Shown here: piece by piece, positions 36,177 through 46,089 of the stretch
Numbering within the stretch: the stretch's first letter is position 1
How the letters are laid out: each line of letters begins with the position of its first letter
Source of the DNA: an uncultured Litoreibacter sp.
Lineage (GTDB): Bacteria; Pseudomonadota; Alphaproteobacteria; Rhodobacterales; Rhodobacteraceae
Length of the DNA stretch: 64,000 nt
Direction: 5' to 3'
Assembly (NCBI GenBank): GCA_947494435.1
Contig: CANLUY010000001.1
Coordinates: forward strand, 1,664,001 to 1,728,000
The notes under the pieces: model-generated
What the model was told of the DNA's origin: nothing
The model's database searches: none
The model's input: only the letters and a program-made list of their open reading frames with translations
Translations under genes and position numbers: made by a program

Positions 36177-36826
36177 CGTTTTTCCCCCAGAAAGACACGC
36201 ATGTGATATGCGGTTTGCTCTTCCATCCTTGCATAGCTTTGTGACACCGGACAAGAGCGCCTGACGTTACAGCCTAAGGTTTTGTTTTCGTGGCCGTCTT
36301 TGCTTTGCAAAAAAGACTTACACATTGGTACATCATATCCGGCCGAAGTTAGGGCACGTGGTTTGCAGGCCGTAAGGCAAGGCTGAGCACAAGTGTCGCA
36401 TGGTTTTGGGGTGGGTTTCGGTAGTGCGACACAGTCCCGTAACGCAAGCGCTCCACGATAGGACACCATCAACCCAGCTTCGTTATGAACCAAAAGGCTC
36501 ACGGGACTTTGCCAAGCCTGCCCTGATTGCAAGGCCCACGTGAAAAAGGGTTTGAACGGGGCTCCGCCAAAAGGAAAAAGCGCTTCGCCGCCTAGTTTCA
36601 ATGCGAGTTCTGAGACTATGCGGGTAGACCACCTGTCCATAGGGTCAGGTGACCCGTCCAACCATTCGTCTGACTTAGAAAATTCAGCCCAAAAATTTGG
36701 TTGGGGACCAAGCAAGATGAGGGTTTGTGTCCATGCCGGCATGTGCTGCCAATCGTCAGGATGAAAGCCGCCAAGCAGTGCAAGCCCGCAGGCGTTTGCG
36801 GCCTGCTCAAGTTCCGCGTAGGTCAC
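36173..36826 (-). CDS. Cys-rich ferredoxin-like Fe-S protein
   Basis: A 217-residue protein with a C-terminal region rich in Cys that looks like two [4Fe-4S] sites: CDTCAQPCLTAC and MCKSF ... GCNVRRSCPVSQ. This recalls epoxyqueuosine-reductase and ferredoxin-like families, but the cobalamin-binding parts of QueG are not obvious. I chose GTG 36826, which overlaps the desaturase stop as GTGA; an ATG 60 bases upstream opens the same frame but would overlap the desaturase gene. The electron partner is unknown. Confidence 0.7.
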   Translation of the reverse strand: MTYAELEQAANACGLALLGGFHPDDWQHMPAWTQTLILLGPQPNFWAEFSKSDEWLDGSPDPMDRWSTRIVSELALKLGGEALFPFGGAPFKPFFTWALQSGQAWQSPVSLLVHNEAGLMVSYRGALALRDCVALPKPTPKPCDTCAQPCLTACKPRALTSAGYDVPMCKSFLQSKDGHENKTLGCNVRRSCPVSQSYARMEEQTAYHMRVFLGEKR

Positions 36827-37617
36827 TTTTTGAAAAACGGTAAGGCGAGGCTCCAACCAAGTCTGGAGGGCCGCTCGTCCTGCCACTGTAGGCCAATTTT
36901 CATATCGTCATGACCTTCTGCAGGTTGCGCAATATAGGTCCCAAAGATCCTATCCCATATTGAGAGCGAAAAACCGTAATTGCTGTCATGCTCGGCCCGA
37001 TGAACTGAATGATGCACACGGTGCATATCTGGCGTTACGAGCACTTTTCGTACGGCCGCATCTAACACCAATGGCAGTTTGATGTTGGCATGATTGAACA
37101 TTGCAGTTCCATTTAAGATGATCTCAAACAAGATGACGGCAATCGCTGCCGGACCAAGCAGATAGACCAAGCCGATCTTAATGAGCATGGACAATGCGAT
37201 CTCCAACGGGTGAAACCTGATCGCTGTTGTCACATCAATATCCACGTCTGCGTGGTGAACACGGTGCAGTCGCCAGAGCAGCGGCACCTTGTGTGTGATC
37301 AAGTGCTGAAGCCAAATTGCAAAATCCAAAATCAGTATAGTCAGGATAATCTCAATGGCCAATGGCAGGCCGAGTGCGTTGAATAGGCCCCAGCCTTGGT
37401 TTGATGCATCAATAGCGGCGCCAACAGCCAAGAGCGGTAAAGCAATGGCTAACGCGTTGAGCGTGATCGTGTTCGCAATCGTGATCGCCCAATTGGTGAC
37501 CCACCGTGACGTTCGCGTCTGACTGCGCACACGTCGTGGACGTGCTGTCTCGATCAAGGCCAGAAGAGCAAAGAGGCCAAGAAAGACACCAAATCTGATA
37601 AGTGTTTCATTTTCCAT
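36823..37617 (-). CDS. Sterol desaturase/fatty acid hydroxylase superfamily membrane protein
   Basis: A 264-residue inner-membrane di-iron enzyme family member. The His clusters are complete: HLITH (within LQHLITHK), HRVHH (LHRVHHADVD), and HRVHHSVHR near residue 200. About four membrane segments flank them. Substrate is not inferable; these enzymes hydroxylate or desaturate lipids. The stop overlaps the start of the Fe-S protein gene, which could supply electrons, but that is inference. Confidence 0.85.
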   Translation of the reverse strand: MENETLIRFGVFLGLFALLALIETARPRRVRSQTRTSRWVTNWAITIANTITLNALAIALPLLAVGAAIDASNQGWGLFNALGLPLAIEIILTILILDFAIWLQHLITHKVPLLWRLHRVHHADVDIDVTTAIRFHPLEIALSMLIKIGLVYLLGPAAIAVILFEIILNGTAMFNHANIKLPLVLDAAVRKVLVTPDMHRVHHSVHRAEHDSNYGFSLSIWDRIFGTYIAQPAEGHDDMKIGLQWQDERPSRLGWSLALPFFKK

Positions 37618-37690
37618 AATTTGAACCTAGCGGAACACGCTGTCCAAACAAGGGATGCTGAGTGTTGGCATGGCCACGATTTTGTGAGGA

Positions 37691-38554
37691 TCAGAGGCGA
37701 ATGATCGAACCCGCACCATGGTCCGTGAACAACTCAAGCAAGCAAGCGTTCGGCGCACGCCCGTCCATGATTACGACGGCACGGGTTCCTCCGTGAAGCG
37801 CCGCCAGAGCCGTCTCTGTCTTTGGGATCATGCCACCCGCGATTGTTCCATTACTGGTCATCGTTTCAATATCGTAGCGGTTCAGCTCGGTCATCACTTC
37901 GCCGTCTTCGCCCTTAACGCCAGATACGTCGGTCAAAAGCAACAAACGGTCAGCATTCAGCGCAGCGGCAATCGCACCTGCGGCGGTGTCTCCGTTGATG
38001 TTATAGGTCTCGCCTTCACGCCCTGTTCCGATTGGTGCTACCACCGGAATGAGCCCCGCATCAAACATTTGCCGGATGAGGCTTGGATCAACTTCAACGG
38101 GTTCACCAACAAGGCCAAGCTTGGGGTCGCTGGGGTCGCACACGATCATATTCGCGTCTTTGCCTGACAAGCCAACGGCTCGCCCGCCTTGCTTGTTGAT
38201 GGCTTGAACGATCCGCTTGCCGACCTTTCCGGTCAGAACCATTTCGACCACTTCAACGGTTTCAGTGTCGGTTACCCGTTTCCCGTCCACGAATTCTGAG
38301 ACGACACCAACCCTCTGAAGCATATCGTTAATCATCGGGCCGCCTCCATGCACGATGACAGGATTCACACCAATCTGGCGCATCAGGGTGATATCTCTGG
38401 CAAAGCTTGCCATTCCTTCATCGCTGCCCATCGCGTGACCACCAAGCTTGATGACAACCGTTGCGCCTGCGTATCGTTGCAAGTACGGCAAAGCCTCTGA
38501 CAGGGTGCGGGCTGTGGCGATCCAGTCTTGTTTCATAGACGTCTGCTTTTTCAT
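37691..38554 (-). CDS. argB: Acetylglutamate kinase
   Basis: Second step of arginine synthesis: phosphorylates N-acetylglutamate. From ATG 38554 ([11 protein letters not shown]) it is 287 residues, the family length. Hallmarks are [25 protein letters not shown], and the [16 protein letters not shown]-terminal block. A second Met, MKQDW at 38536, is possible. It has an amino acid kinase fold and is usually feedback regulated by arginine. Confidence 0.95.
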   Translation of the reverse strand: MKKQTSMKQDWIATARTLSEALPYLQRYAGATVVIKLGGHAMGSDEGMASFARDITLMRQIGVNPVIVHGGGPMINDMLQRVGVVSEFVDGKRVTDTETVEVVEMVLTGKVGKRIVQAINKQGGRAVGLSGKDANMIVCDPSDPKLGLVGEPVEVDPSLIRQMFDAGLIPVVAPIGTGREGETYNINGDTAAGAIAAALNADRLLLLTDVSGVKGEDGEVMTELNRYDIETMTSNGTIAGGMIPKTETALAALHGGTRAVVIMDGRAPNACLLELFTDHGAGSIIRL

Positions 38555-38676
38555 CAATAGTTCCAACTCTAGGCTGGTCCGTGTTAGCGGCTGTCTGCTT
38601 GCGTGCCAAGGGCTGCGGTCTTTGATTGTAATTCCAGAGTGGGTCGCTAGGCTCGTAATGAGAAGAGGTTTCCACC

Positions 38677-39411
38677 ATGAGCGATGAACAACGCATTTTG
38701 CTGCTAACTGGCGCAAGCCGGGGGATTGGACACGCGACAGTTCAAAAATTCAACAATGAAGGCTGGCGTGTCATCACGTGCTCCCGTCATGCCTTCCCGG
38801 AGGAATGCCCGTGGGGGGGCGGGGCTGAAAATCATGTCCAAGTTGATTTGGCTGATCCCAAGAACACAATCGAAGCAATCAACGACATTCGTACCCGGCT
38901 GAATGGAAAGCTACACGCTTTGGTCAACAACGCAGGTATTTCACCGAAGGGTGAAGATGGTGAGCGCTTGAACACATTAGACACGGATTTGCGGACGTGG
39001 GGCCATGTGTTTCATGTCAATTTCTTCGCGTCGGTCGTCTTGGCTCGAGGGATGCGGGAAGAACTGGCTTCGGTGCAAGGGTCCGTTGTGAATGTTACGT
39101 CTATCGCTGGCAGTCGTGTGCATCCGTTTGCTGGAGCGGCTTACGCGACATCGAAAGCTGCGTTGGCTGCTTTGACCAGAGAGATGGCACATGATTTCGG
39201 GCCGCTCGGCGTGCGCGTGAATGCTATTGCGCCGGGTGAGGTCGAAACAGCGATCCTGTCGCCGGGAACAGATAAGATCGTGGATCAATTGCCGATGCGC
39301 CGTTTGGGGCAACCTGAAGAGGTCGCTGATGCAATTTATTTCCTGTGTTCAAGACGGTCGAGCTACATCTCCGGTGCAGAGATCGAGGTCAACGGCGCAC
39401 AGCACGTATAG
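38677..39411 (+). CDS. SDR-family oxidoreductase
   Basis: A 244-residue short-chain dehydrogenase with intact catalytic motifs: [18 protein letters not shown], Ser in VTSIAGS, YATSK (Tyr and Lys both present), and a C-terminal SGAEIEVNG. It is on the opposite strand to argB and engB, between which it is inserted. RBS AGAGG is clear. The substrate is unknown. Contrast with the catalytically incomplete SDR at 16348. Confidence 0.9.
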   Translation: MSDEQRILLLTGASRGIGHATVQKFNNEGWRVITCSRHAFPEECPWGGGAENHVQVDLADPKNTIEAINDIRTRLNGKLHALVNNAGISPKGEDGERLNTLDTDLRTWGHVFHVNFFASVVLARGMREELASVQGSVVNVTSIAGSRVHPFAGAAYATSKAALAALTREMAHDFGPLGVRVNAIAPGEVETAILSPGTDKIVDQLPMRRLGQPEEVADAIYFLCSRRSSYISGAEIEVNGAQHV

Positions 39412-39413
39412 GA

Positions 39414-40064
39414 TCACTCCAGTGTTGCAATGATACTGCGCAGCGTTGCAATGCCATCACCTTTTTCCGACGAGGTTGCGACAATCTCTGGGAACGCCGC
39501 CGGATGCTTGGCCAAGGCTTGGCTGACTTGGTCTAGAAGTTTCGGCTGCGCCGTTGGTTTCACCTTATCCATTTTTGTCAGTACGACCTGAAATGTGACC
39601 GCGGATTTGTCGAGCAAGGTTAAAATATCTTGGTCGACCTTTTTGATTCCATGTCGCGCGTCGATAAGCACAAATGCACGCCGTAAAGTCTGGCGGCCCG
39701 AAAGATAGGCTTTCAGCAGTCGCTGCCATTTTTCAACGACAGGCAGCGGAGCTTCTGCAAAACCGTAGCCGGGAAGGTCGACGAGGTAATGCGCTTCTTG
39801 CAACGTGAAGAAATTGATCTCCTGCGTACGACCCGGCGTGTTTGAGGTGCGTGCCAAGGACTTTCGGCCGGTGAGGGCATTGATCAAGCTGGACTTGCCG
39901 ACGTTTGATCTGCCAGCAAAGCACACTTCTTTTCTGTCAGCCTCCGGCATGCCACTCATGGCAACTACGCCTTTCAGGAAGTCAGTCTCTCCTGCAAATA
40001 GCTTGCGGCCGATCTCTGCAGCGGCAGGATCAGGGGCGTCGGCAAGAGTAAATGTGAAAGCCAT
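39414..40064 (-). CDS. engB: Ribosome biogenesis GTP-binding protein EngB/YsxC
   Basis: GTPase needed for 50S subunit assembly. About 216 residues from ATG 40064; a GTG at 40094 would add 10 residues and sits three bases after the MOSC stop, so either start is possible. G1 AGRSNVGKSSL, G3 VDLPGYG, G4 LTKMD and G5 ATSSEKGDG are intact. The gene belongs to the rpmH-to-argB block found in relatives. Confidence 0.95.
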   Translation of the reverse strand: MAFTFTLADAPDPAAAEIGRKLFAGETDFLKGVVAMSGMPEADRKEVCFAGRSNVGKSSLINALTGRKSLARTSNTPGRTQEINFFTLQEAHYLVDLPGYGFAEAPLPVVEKWQRLLKAYLSGRQTLRRAFVLIDARHGIKKVDQDILTLLDKSAVTFQVVLTKMDKVKPTAQPKLLDQVSQALAKHPAAFPEIVATSSEKGDGIATLRSIIATLE

Positions 40065-40097
40065 TGGTTCAGGTCCGTGCAGATTACCTGCCACGCC

Positions 40098-40841
40098 CTA
40101 TAGGAGTTGAAGCGTATCGCCAAGTTTGATCTCACCACCTTGGACGACTTCACCATGAATTCCGAAGTCCTGATGCCCCAGTCGTTTCAGCGCACCAAGT
40201 GTGTCTACGTCGCGTTCCCCGTTCAGCGGGTTGGCCATCGTTGCCATACACCGTTCGATAGGTTCGCGGATATTGAATACGACTTCGCCGATCTGCAGCG
40301 TCTTTCCGACAAAATCAAACTCTTGCCAGGGGGCAAGACCATCAACCCAAAGGTTGATCCGCCACCGAAGCAGCGAAAGTTCAGTCTCTAGCATTTCAGA
40401 CAAAGCAGCATTGGACGCCAAGCTGCCAATGGAGACGGACGGAAAATTTGTATCGGTCATTCCGCGATCCGGTACTCTGAGAACTCGAACTGACTGCGCT
40501 CGGTTTTCGGGCATTAAGGGTTTTACCCATTCCATCAGCGCCACACTGTCGCGTTCGGGATGCAGTGTAATCTCCGGTCTATCCGGATGCGTAAGTGTGA
40601 TATTTTCATTGGTTTCGTCAAGGCGCGCATTGATAGCTGCAAGGTTCGGTGCTTTTGATGTCCGAGAAAAATTTGTGCAATGCGCCCATTTGCTTCCATC
40701 CGCCTTGGCCGCTTCATGTGCGATGGCCCAAGTACGATCCCATGGCATCGTACGGCCCTGGCTCAAGTTCACCTTATCAAGTGCTTCTCGACCGTGACTT
40801 TTGATCGGATGGCGCCAAATATGGGTGAGTTTTAAGGTCAT
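40098..40841 (-). CDS. MOSC-domain protein
   Basis: A 247-residue protein with an N-terminal MOSC-N barrel (IWRHPIKSHGREAL) and a C-terminal MOSC domain with the conserved Cys in REPIERCMATMANP and a GIHGEVVQGGEIKLGD closing strand. Such proteins handle sulfur or molybdenum cofactors, similar to YcbX or mARC-type reductases. It overlaps yidC by four bases (ATGA) and so is co-transcribed with it. Confidence 0.88.
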   Translation of the reverse strand: MTLKLTHIWRHPIKSHGREALDKVNLSQGRTMPWDRTWAIAHEAAKADGSKWAHCTNFSRTSKAPNLAAINARLDETNENITLTHPDRPEITLHPERDSVALMEWVKPLMPENRAQSVRVLRVPDRGMTDTNFPSVSIGSLASNAALSEMLETELSLLRWRINLWVDGLAPWQEFDFVGKTLQIGEVVFNIREPIERCMATMANPLNGERDVDTLGALKRLGHQDFGIHGEVVQGGEIKLGDTLQLL

Positions 40842-42652
40842 TCTGGTTCTTTCGACTTTCGCTTGAAGCTAGCTGCGATATTGCCGAAGAGGTCAGGTTT
40901 GTACCCTTGGCTCCTCATGATCGCATACTGCTGCACAAAAGTAATAACGTTGTTTGCGATCCAGTAGATCACCAATCCTGATGCAAAGCTGCCGAGCATG
41001 AACATGAAGACCCAAGGCATCCACGCAAAAATCATGGCTTGGGTCGGATCGGTGGGCGCGGGGTTAAGCTTCTGCTGCAGCCACATCGACACGCCAAGTA
41101 CGAGGGGAAGAATGCCGATGAAGATCAGCGCCATAATCGAGCCTGGCTCTGGACCAGCGTTGGGCAAAATACCCCAGAGGTTCAAAAGAGAAGAGCTATC
41201 CGGTGCGCTTAGATCTTTGATCCAGCCGACCCATGGGGCATGGCGGAGTTCGAGCGTGACGAAAATCACCTTATAGAGCGAGAAGAAGATCGGGATCTGC
41301 ATTAGGATCGGCAAACATCCCGCGGCGGGATTAACTTTGTTGTCCTTGTAGAGCTTCATCATGCCCTGTTGCATCTTTTGTCGGTCGTCTCCTGCACTCT
41401 CTTTGAGCTTCTCCATTTCTGGCTGAAGCTCTTTCATCTTGGCCATCGAGACGTAGGATTTGTAAGCCAAAGGCAAAAGCAGAGCTTTGATAAGCAGCGT
41501 CAAGACGATAATTGACCAGCCCATATTGCCGATGATCGTGTTCAGCCAATGCAGCACTGCGAATATCGGCTTTGTGAGAAAGAAGAACCAACCCCAGTCG
41601 ATGCTATCGAGGAACTTGTAAATCCCTTCGCTTTGGTAGTTGCGGATCGTTTCCCATTCCTTTGCACCAGCATAAAGCTGAGTATGCACTTCCGCAGTCG
41701 TGCCATCCGCTATGTCCATCACCGGAAGGCGCATTTCAGTGTGGTAGCGATCGCTGCCCGGGACGTATTTTACAACGGACTCGAATGGTTGGTTGGGGTC
41801 GGGAATAAGCGCTGACATCCAGTAATGGTCTGTAAAGCCAATCCATCCGTTTCCGTCAGACGCCTCTTTCTCAACGTTGCCGCGTTCGGCAGCATTTGGA
41901 TCAAAGTCGCGAATATCGTCGTAGTCGATTTCAGTCAGTTCTTCGCCTGACTGGCGGATAACGCCCTCGTGCAGAATGAAGAAGTTTTTCAGGTCAGTTG
42001 GCTCTCCGTGGCGCACAAGCATGCTGTAAGGGTACGTTCGAATTGCGGCGCCAGAATTGTTTTCGACGGTTTGTGTCACGTCGAACATATAATTTTCGTC
42101 AATCGAGATCGTCCTGCGGAAGATCAATCCTGCGCCATTGTCCCATTTTATAGTAACCGGTGTGTCCACACCGACGCTTGTTCCACTTTCAATTGACCAT
42201 GGTGTGTTTGCGCTGGGCACTTGTTCAAAGGTCAATCCACCGCCCGCGACCCAGCCATACAAGGCGTAATACCCATTTGCACTGCCCAGCGGAGAAAGGA
42301 GGGTGACGATATCGGCACCTTCATCAAGTGTTTCTCGGTAGTCTTTCAGCGAAAGATCATCAATGCGCCCGCCGATAAGAGCGATCGAACCAGTCACACG
42401 TGGTGTTTCAATTGTAACGCGTTCACCTTCAGACAATGCTGTTTCACGCAGTTCCTGAGGGGTCGTGGGTTCAATCAGCTGATCGCTTGCGCTTGGCGGC
42501 AAAACAGTGCCGTCGGCTGCGAGTTCGGTGACTGTTTCATCGCCTGTCGGCTGCACAGGTTCTTCTGGTGGAAAGAGAACGAACCACACCATGATGACGA
42601 GAAAGCTAAGTGCCGTCGCGAGGATTAGGTTCTTATTCTGATCGTCCTGCAT
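40838..42652 (-). CDS. yidC: Membrane protein insertase YidC
   Basis: Inserts proteins into the inner membrane, alone or with Sec. From ATG 42652 (MQDDQNKNLILATALSF) it is 604 residues. It has the N-terminal signal anchor, a large periplasmic beta domain (about 60-350), and the C-terminal insertase core of five segments with MAKMKELQPEMEKLKE and MQIPIFFSLYKV. The Arg in the hydrophilic groove is plausible within that core. In the rpmH-rnpA-yidD group, ttcA and a GGDEF-EAL gene are inserted before yidC. Confidence 0.96.
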   Translation of the reverse strand: MQDDQNKNLILATALSFLVIMVWFVLFPPEEPVQPTGDETVTELAADGTVLPPSASDQLIEPTTPQELRETALSEGERVTIETPRVTGSIALIGGRIDDLSLKDYRETLDEGADIVTLLSPLGSANGYYALYGWVAGGGLTFEQVPSANTPWSIESGTSVGVDTPVTIKWDNGAGLIFRRTISIDENYMFDVTQTVENNSGAAIRTYPYSMLVRHGEPTDLKNFFILHEGVIRQSGEELTEIDYDDIRDFDPNAAERGNVEKEASDGNGWIGFTDHYWMSALIPDPNQPFESVVKYVPGSDRYHTEMRLPVMDIADGTTAEVHTQLYAGAKEWETIRNYQSEGIYKFLDSIDWGWFFFLTKPIFAVLHWLNTIIGNMGWSIIVLTLLIKALLLPLAYKSYVSMAKMKELQPEMEKLKESAGDDRQKMQQGMMKLYKDNKVNPAAGCLPILMQIPIFFSLYKVIFVTLELRHAPWVGWIKDLSAPDSSSLLNLWGILPNAGPEPGSIMALIFIGILPLVLGVSMWLQQKLNPAPTDPTQAMIFAWMPWVFMFMLGSFASGLVIYWIANNVITFVQQYAIMRSQGYKPDLFGNIAASFKRKSKEPE

Positions 42653-42766
42653 TTCTGTGCCACCACCTATCAAAAGAATGTGCAGGTGGTTCAATAGGCT
42701 AGGCCGCAAAAGGTCAAGCGGTTTTCGCCATTTATTAGCTTGGACAGAGCTTTAAAAATAAGGCTC

Positions 42767-44293
42767 TTAGCTTGACCTCTTCCCGAGAATGGTAGGTGTG
42801 CTCAGCGAATTTTGGTGCTGCAGGATCCAGTCAACTGTCTTCTCGAAAGGCATCGGTCTCGCGATTGCAAAACCTTGAAGATGAGTGCACCCGAGTTGGG
42901 ACAAAATTGACTGCTCGCCAATGTTTTCAACACCTTCCGCGAGAGTGTCGATTTCCAACCGCTCACCTAAACCGACAATCGCTGCAATCATCCTTTGCTG
43001 TTCCGGATCAGAATCCGCATTTGCGATAAAAGATCTGTCAATTTTGATCCGATCTACCGCAAATCTGCGGATGTTGGACAAAGATGCATGCCCGGTTCCG
43101 AAATCGTCCAGATCAATGCGGAAACCTTGTGATCCCAACGCTCTGATATTGCGTGTGATGATATCATCATCATGCTCGGAAATGACGGTCTCGAGTATCT
43201 CGACAGTCAGGCGCTGCGGATCAAGCTCAAAACGATCAACATCCCATTTTATGCGTTCCACGAGGCTGGGATTGCGCAGTTCCTGAGTGGCAAAATTTAC
43301 AGCAATTGAAGGAACAATCGCACCAGAGCGATCCCATTCGACCAGCGCGCGTAACGCATGATTGAGGATATTTTCGCCCAACTCTTCGAGGTGATGAGAC
43401 GCTTCCAGAACTGATAAGAAGGCCTTTGGGGGCAGTGTCCCTTTGGTTGGATGCTCCCAGCGCGCGAGGGCCTCCATCCCAGTTATTTCACCCGTGTCAG
43501 TTGAGATTTGTGGTTGGTACCAAGGCTGTATCTGCCCTTCACGCATTGCTTCCAGAACTTCATTTGTCTGTGTATTGATCATCGGAGCTTGGGTTTTTGC
43601 GGAAAAGCCCCGAATGGCGCGGGGCGCATTTTGTTCTGCTTCTTGCAAGGCCGCTTTGGCCGCTTGCAGCATTGCGCGGCCACTGCGCTCCGGCGATCGG
43701 GCATCAATGCAGAAGCCACATGAAACTGTCAGGTTTAGGATGCCGTTGTCGATTTGAATTGGTGCGGATGCCGCATCTTCCAACCGTTCGCACAGGGTTA
43801 AAACTGCGCTTGTTTCAGGGGCACGAATGGAGCAGAGCATAATGCCGAAAGACGTTTGGGAAAGCCGTGCGAGGTCATCGCCACTGCGCAAGATATTGGC
43901 CAAACGTTGTGCTGTTTGTGCAATGGCAAAATCGCAGGCGGATTTATCCCAATCGCGGGCCATCTCGCCAAAATTGTCGATGCTGACAGCGATGCAGGCG
44001 GTTTTCCGATAGCCTGTTTGGTCAGACAACTCGCGGTCTAAACCCTCAATCAGGCTTGCTTCATCATTCAATCCAGTATCCGGGTCCTTCCACTGCTTTC
44101 GGTTCCGGACGTGTCCAACGCCGCTGATGAGCAATAGAATTGGCAGAAAGAGCGCAATCGCCAACAACACGACGTTTGCTTCGGTCCGATAGGCGATTAG
44201 GGCGAATACCGGCAGTGACGCGAGGACCGCGTTTTTTATTAGCTTGTCTGGTTCTGCAATAAGGCTGCGGAACTTGTTTTTCGATGCACGCAT
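42767..44293 (-). CDS. Membrane protein with degenerate GGDEF and intact EAL domain
   Basis: A 508-residue protein from ATG 44293 (GAGGGG upstream). Two membrane segments lie within the first 60 residues, then a GGDEF-type domain (about 75-235) and an EAL domain (about 250-500). The GGDEF signature is lost: its place reads LSQTSFGIML. The EAL motif (MEALARWEHP) and the DLDDFGTGHASL and LAEGVEN blocks are intact. It is therefore predicted to break down cyclic-di-GMP, with the GGDEF half as a sensor. It sits between yidC and ttcA. Confidence 0.9.
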   Translation of the reverse strand: MRASKNKFRSLIAEPDKLIKNAVLASLPVFALIAYRTEANVVLLAIALFLPILLLISGVGHVRNRKQWKDPDTGLNDEASLIEGLDRELSDQTGYRKTACIAVSIDNFGEMARDWDKSACDFAIAQTAQRLANILRSGDDLARLSQTSFGIMLCSIRAPETSAVLTLCERLEDAASAPIQIDNGILNLTVSCGFCIDARSPERSGRAMLQAAKAALQEAEQNAPRAIRGFSAKTQAPMINTQTNEVLEAMREGQIQPWYQPQISTDTGEITGMEALARWEHPTKGTLPPKAFLSVLEASHHLEELGENILNHALRALVEWDRSGAIVPSIAVNFATQELRNPSLVERIKWDVDRFELDPQRLTVEILETVISEHDDDIITRNIRALGSQGFRIDLDDFGTGHASLSNIRRFAVDRIKIDRSFIANADSDPEQQRMIAAIVGLGERLEIDTLAEGVENIGEQSILSQLGCTHLQGFAIARPMPFEKTVDWILQHQNSLSTPTILGKRSS

Positions 44294-44351
44294 AACGCAC
44301 CCCTCGGTTGCCAACTCGGGGTTGCTTAGCGCCCTGACACTGAGGAGACTA

Positions 44352-45221
44352 TTAATCCGGTCTGCCTAAATCCGGAACATTTTCATTAAATTCGCGGTCC
44401 CCAATGCTCAAGCCGGCAAAATCGAACAGCTTTGGGTCAAGCAGGTGTGATGGCCTCGCATTCATAAGGGCACGAAACATCTTTTGTCTGCGGCCAGGCG
44501 ATTTGGCTTCCCAACTATTCAACAGCTGTTTGATATTTTGGCGTTGAAGACCGTCTTGTGAGCCGCACAGATCACAAGGGATAATTGGGTAATTCATCGC
44601 CGATGCGAATTTCTCACAATCTACTTCAGCCACATAAGAAAGCGGGCGGTACAGAAACAGGTCACCTTCTTCGTTGACCAACTTCGGAGGCATCGTCGCA
44701 AGACGAGAGCCGTGGAAGAGATTGAGAAAGAAGGTCTCAAGAATATCGTCACGATGGTGGCCTAAGACGACAGCAGTGCAGCCCTCTTCGCGCGCAATGC
44801 GGTACAGGTTTCCGCGACGCAGGCGCGAGCATAATGCGCACATCGTCCTGCCCGCTGGGACCTTATCTACCACAATGGAGTAGGTGTCTTGATACTCCAC
44901 CCGGTGAGGCACTTTCATGCGCTCCAGAAACTCCCGAAGGACAGTTGCTGGGAAATTAGGCTGACCCTGATCGAGGTTACAGGCAACGATTTCGATCGGA
45001 AGCAGACCGCGCCATTGCAACTCTACCAATGCAGCCAGCAAGGTGTAGCTGTCCTTGCCACCAGACAGACAAACCAGCCACTTGGCGCCGCGTTCTACCA
45101 TGCCAAAATCATCAATTGCTGCGCGTGTATCTCGAATGATCCGCTTGCGCAGCTTTTTGAACTCAGTGGTTGAGGGGGCACCGTAGAAAAGGGGATGAAT
45201 ATCGTCAGGTTGATCCAGCAT
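44352..45221 (-). CDS. ttcA: tRNA 2-thiocytidine(32) synthetase TtcA
   Basis: Thiolates cytidine 32 of certain tRNAs, with an Fe-S cluster. Family marks are [14 protein letters not shown] (PP-loop), [10 protein letters not shown] and [11 protein letters not shown], together providing the cluster cysteines. I start it at [12 protein letters not shown] (45221, about 289 residues), which matches the family; GTG 45275 or TTG 45269, right after a GGAGG, would give 18 or 16 more residues. Confidence 0.93.
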   Translation of the reverse strand: MLDQPDDIHPLFYGAPSTTEFKKLRKRIIRDTRAAIDDFGMVERGAKWLVCLSGGKDSYTLLAALVELQWRGLLPIEIVACNLDQGQPNFPATVLREFLERMKVPHRVEYQDTYSIVVDKVPAGRTMCALCSRLRRGNLYRIAREEGCTAVVLGHHRDDILETFFLNLFHGSRLATMPPKLVNEEGDLFLYRPLSYVAEVDCEKFASAMNYPIIPCDLCGSQDGLQRQNIKQLLNSWEAKSPGRRQKMFRALMNARPSHLLDPKLFDFAGLSIGDREFNENVPDLGRPD

Positions 45222-45281
45222 AGCGGGCTTATAGGCTCTGTCCTGTTTTGATGGAAGGGCGTTAGGCAAACTCACCCTCCG

Positions 45282-45503
45282 CTAGTCCGGCACATCATCA
45301 ACTCCCATGCCACCCCACGGATGGCAGCGCGCAACGCGCTTCGCAGCTAGCCAAGTTCCTTTGATGCCGCCGTGTTTTTCAAGCGCTTGCATCGCATACG
45401 CAGAACAGGTCGGGTCATATCGGCAGTTAAAGCCGACCCATGAGCTAAATGTCTTGCGGTAAATGCGGACTGGAACGGAGATGACAAATGCAAGAGGGCT
45501 CAT
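45282..45503 (-). CDS. yidD: Membrane protein insertion efficiency factor YidD
   Basis: Small peripheral inner-membrane protein, 73 residues, that aids YidC-dependent insertion. Family marks are IRIYRKTFSSWVGFNCRYDPTCSAYA-like YRKTFSSWVGFNCRY, the CSAYAMQALEKHG helix and RVARCHPWG. ATG 45503 overlaps the rnpA stop (ATGA). Confidence 0.95.
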   Translation of the reverse strand: MSPLAFVISVPVRIYRKTFSSWVGFNCRYDPTCSAYAMQALEKHGGIKGTWLAAKRVARCHPWGGMGVDDVPD

Positions 45504-45928
45504 GCGTGTATCTTCTTCAGAGCCTTGCGAAGATCATCTTTGAGCAAAGCGAAGTCGCGGGTGGCGGTGTCGTTAGGGCGTCCAACCAAGACATAATCGT
45601 ATCCGCCAACTCCACAGGTTGGCAGGACGAGGCGAGCGATCTCGCGAAGACGACGTTTGGCGCGGTTGCGCGCGACGGCGTTGCCCACTTTCTTGGAACA
45701 TGTAAATCCAACTCGGACGGACATGCTTCCATCCTCACGATGACGTGCCTGCAACAAAAATGCAGGCTGGCTTGCCCGCTTGGCCTTCGCCGCTTTCAAA
45801 AAATCGGCTCTTTTTGCGATAACTTCTAGTTTGGCAACCACAGGGTCGTCCACGCAAACGGAAACCGCCGGTGGCTCGGCCGCAACAGGAACAATTCGTC
45901 CTGTCACAGGGGCCTCCGGCGGTTTCAA
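45500..45928 (-). CDS. rnpA: Ribonuclease P protein component
   Basis: Protein partner of the RNase P ribozyme, for 5' processing of tRNAs. 142 residues. The typical start of the fold, KRADFL, is at about residue 39, so about 35 residues of unconserved N-terminus precede it; the true start may be downstream. The RNR signature is AVARNRAKRRLREI. It lies between rpmH and yidD as in most bacteria. Confidence 0.94.
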   Translation of the reverse strand: MKPPEAPVTGRIVPVAAEPPAVSVCVDDPVVAKLEVIAKRADFLKAAKAKRASQPAFLLQARHREDGSMSVRVGFTCSKKVGNAVARNRAKRRLREIARLVLPTCGVGGYDYVLVGRPNDTATRDFALLKDDLRKALKKIHA

Positions 45929-45951
45929 ACTTCAATAAGAAATCGGGGCGC

Positions 45952-46089
45952 TTATGCGCTCAGCGATTTCCGGCCTTTTGCGCGACGCGCGTTCAGGATT
46001 TTGCGGCCGGCTTTGGTTGCCATACGAGCGCGAAACCCGTGACGGTGCTTGCGAACCAAGTTCGACGGCTGGAATGTACGTTTGCTCAT
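45952..46089 (-). CDS. rpmH: 50S ribosomal protein L34
   Basis: Small basic ribosomal protein of 45 residues ([14 protein letters not shown] start; [12 protein letters not shown] end), one residue longer than the usual form because of the Ser after Met. GGAGG lies just before the ATG. It begins the rpmH-rnpA-yidD group. Confidence 0.97.
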   Translation of the reverse strand: MSKRTFQPSNLVRKHRHGFRARMATKAGRKILNARRAKGRKSLSA

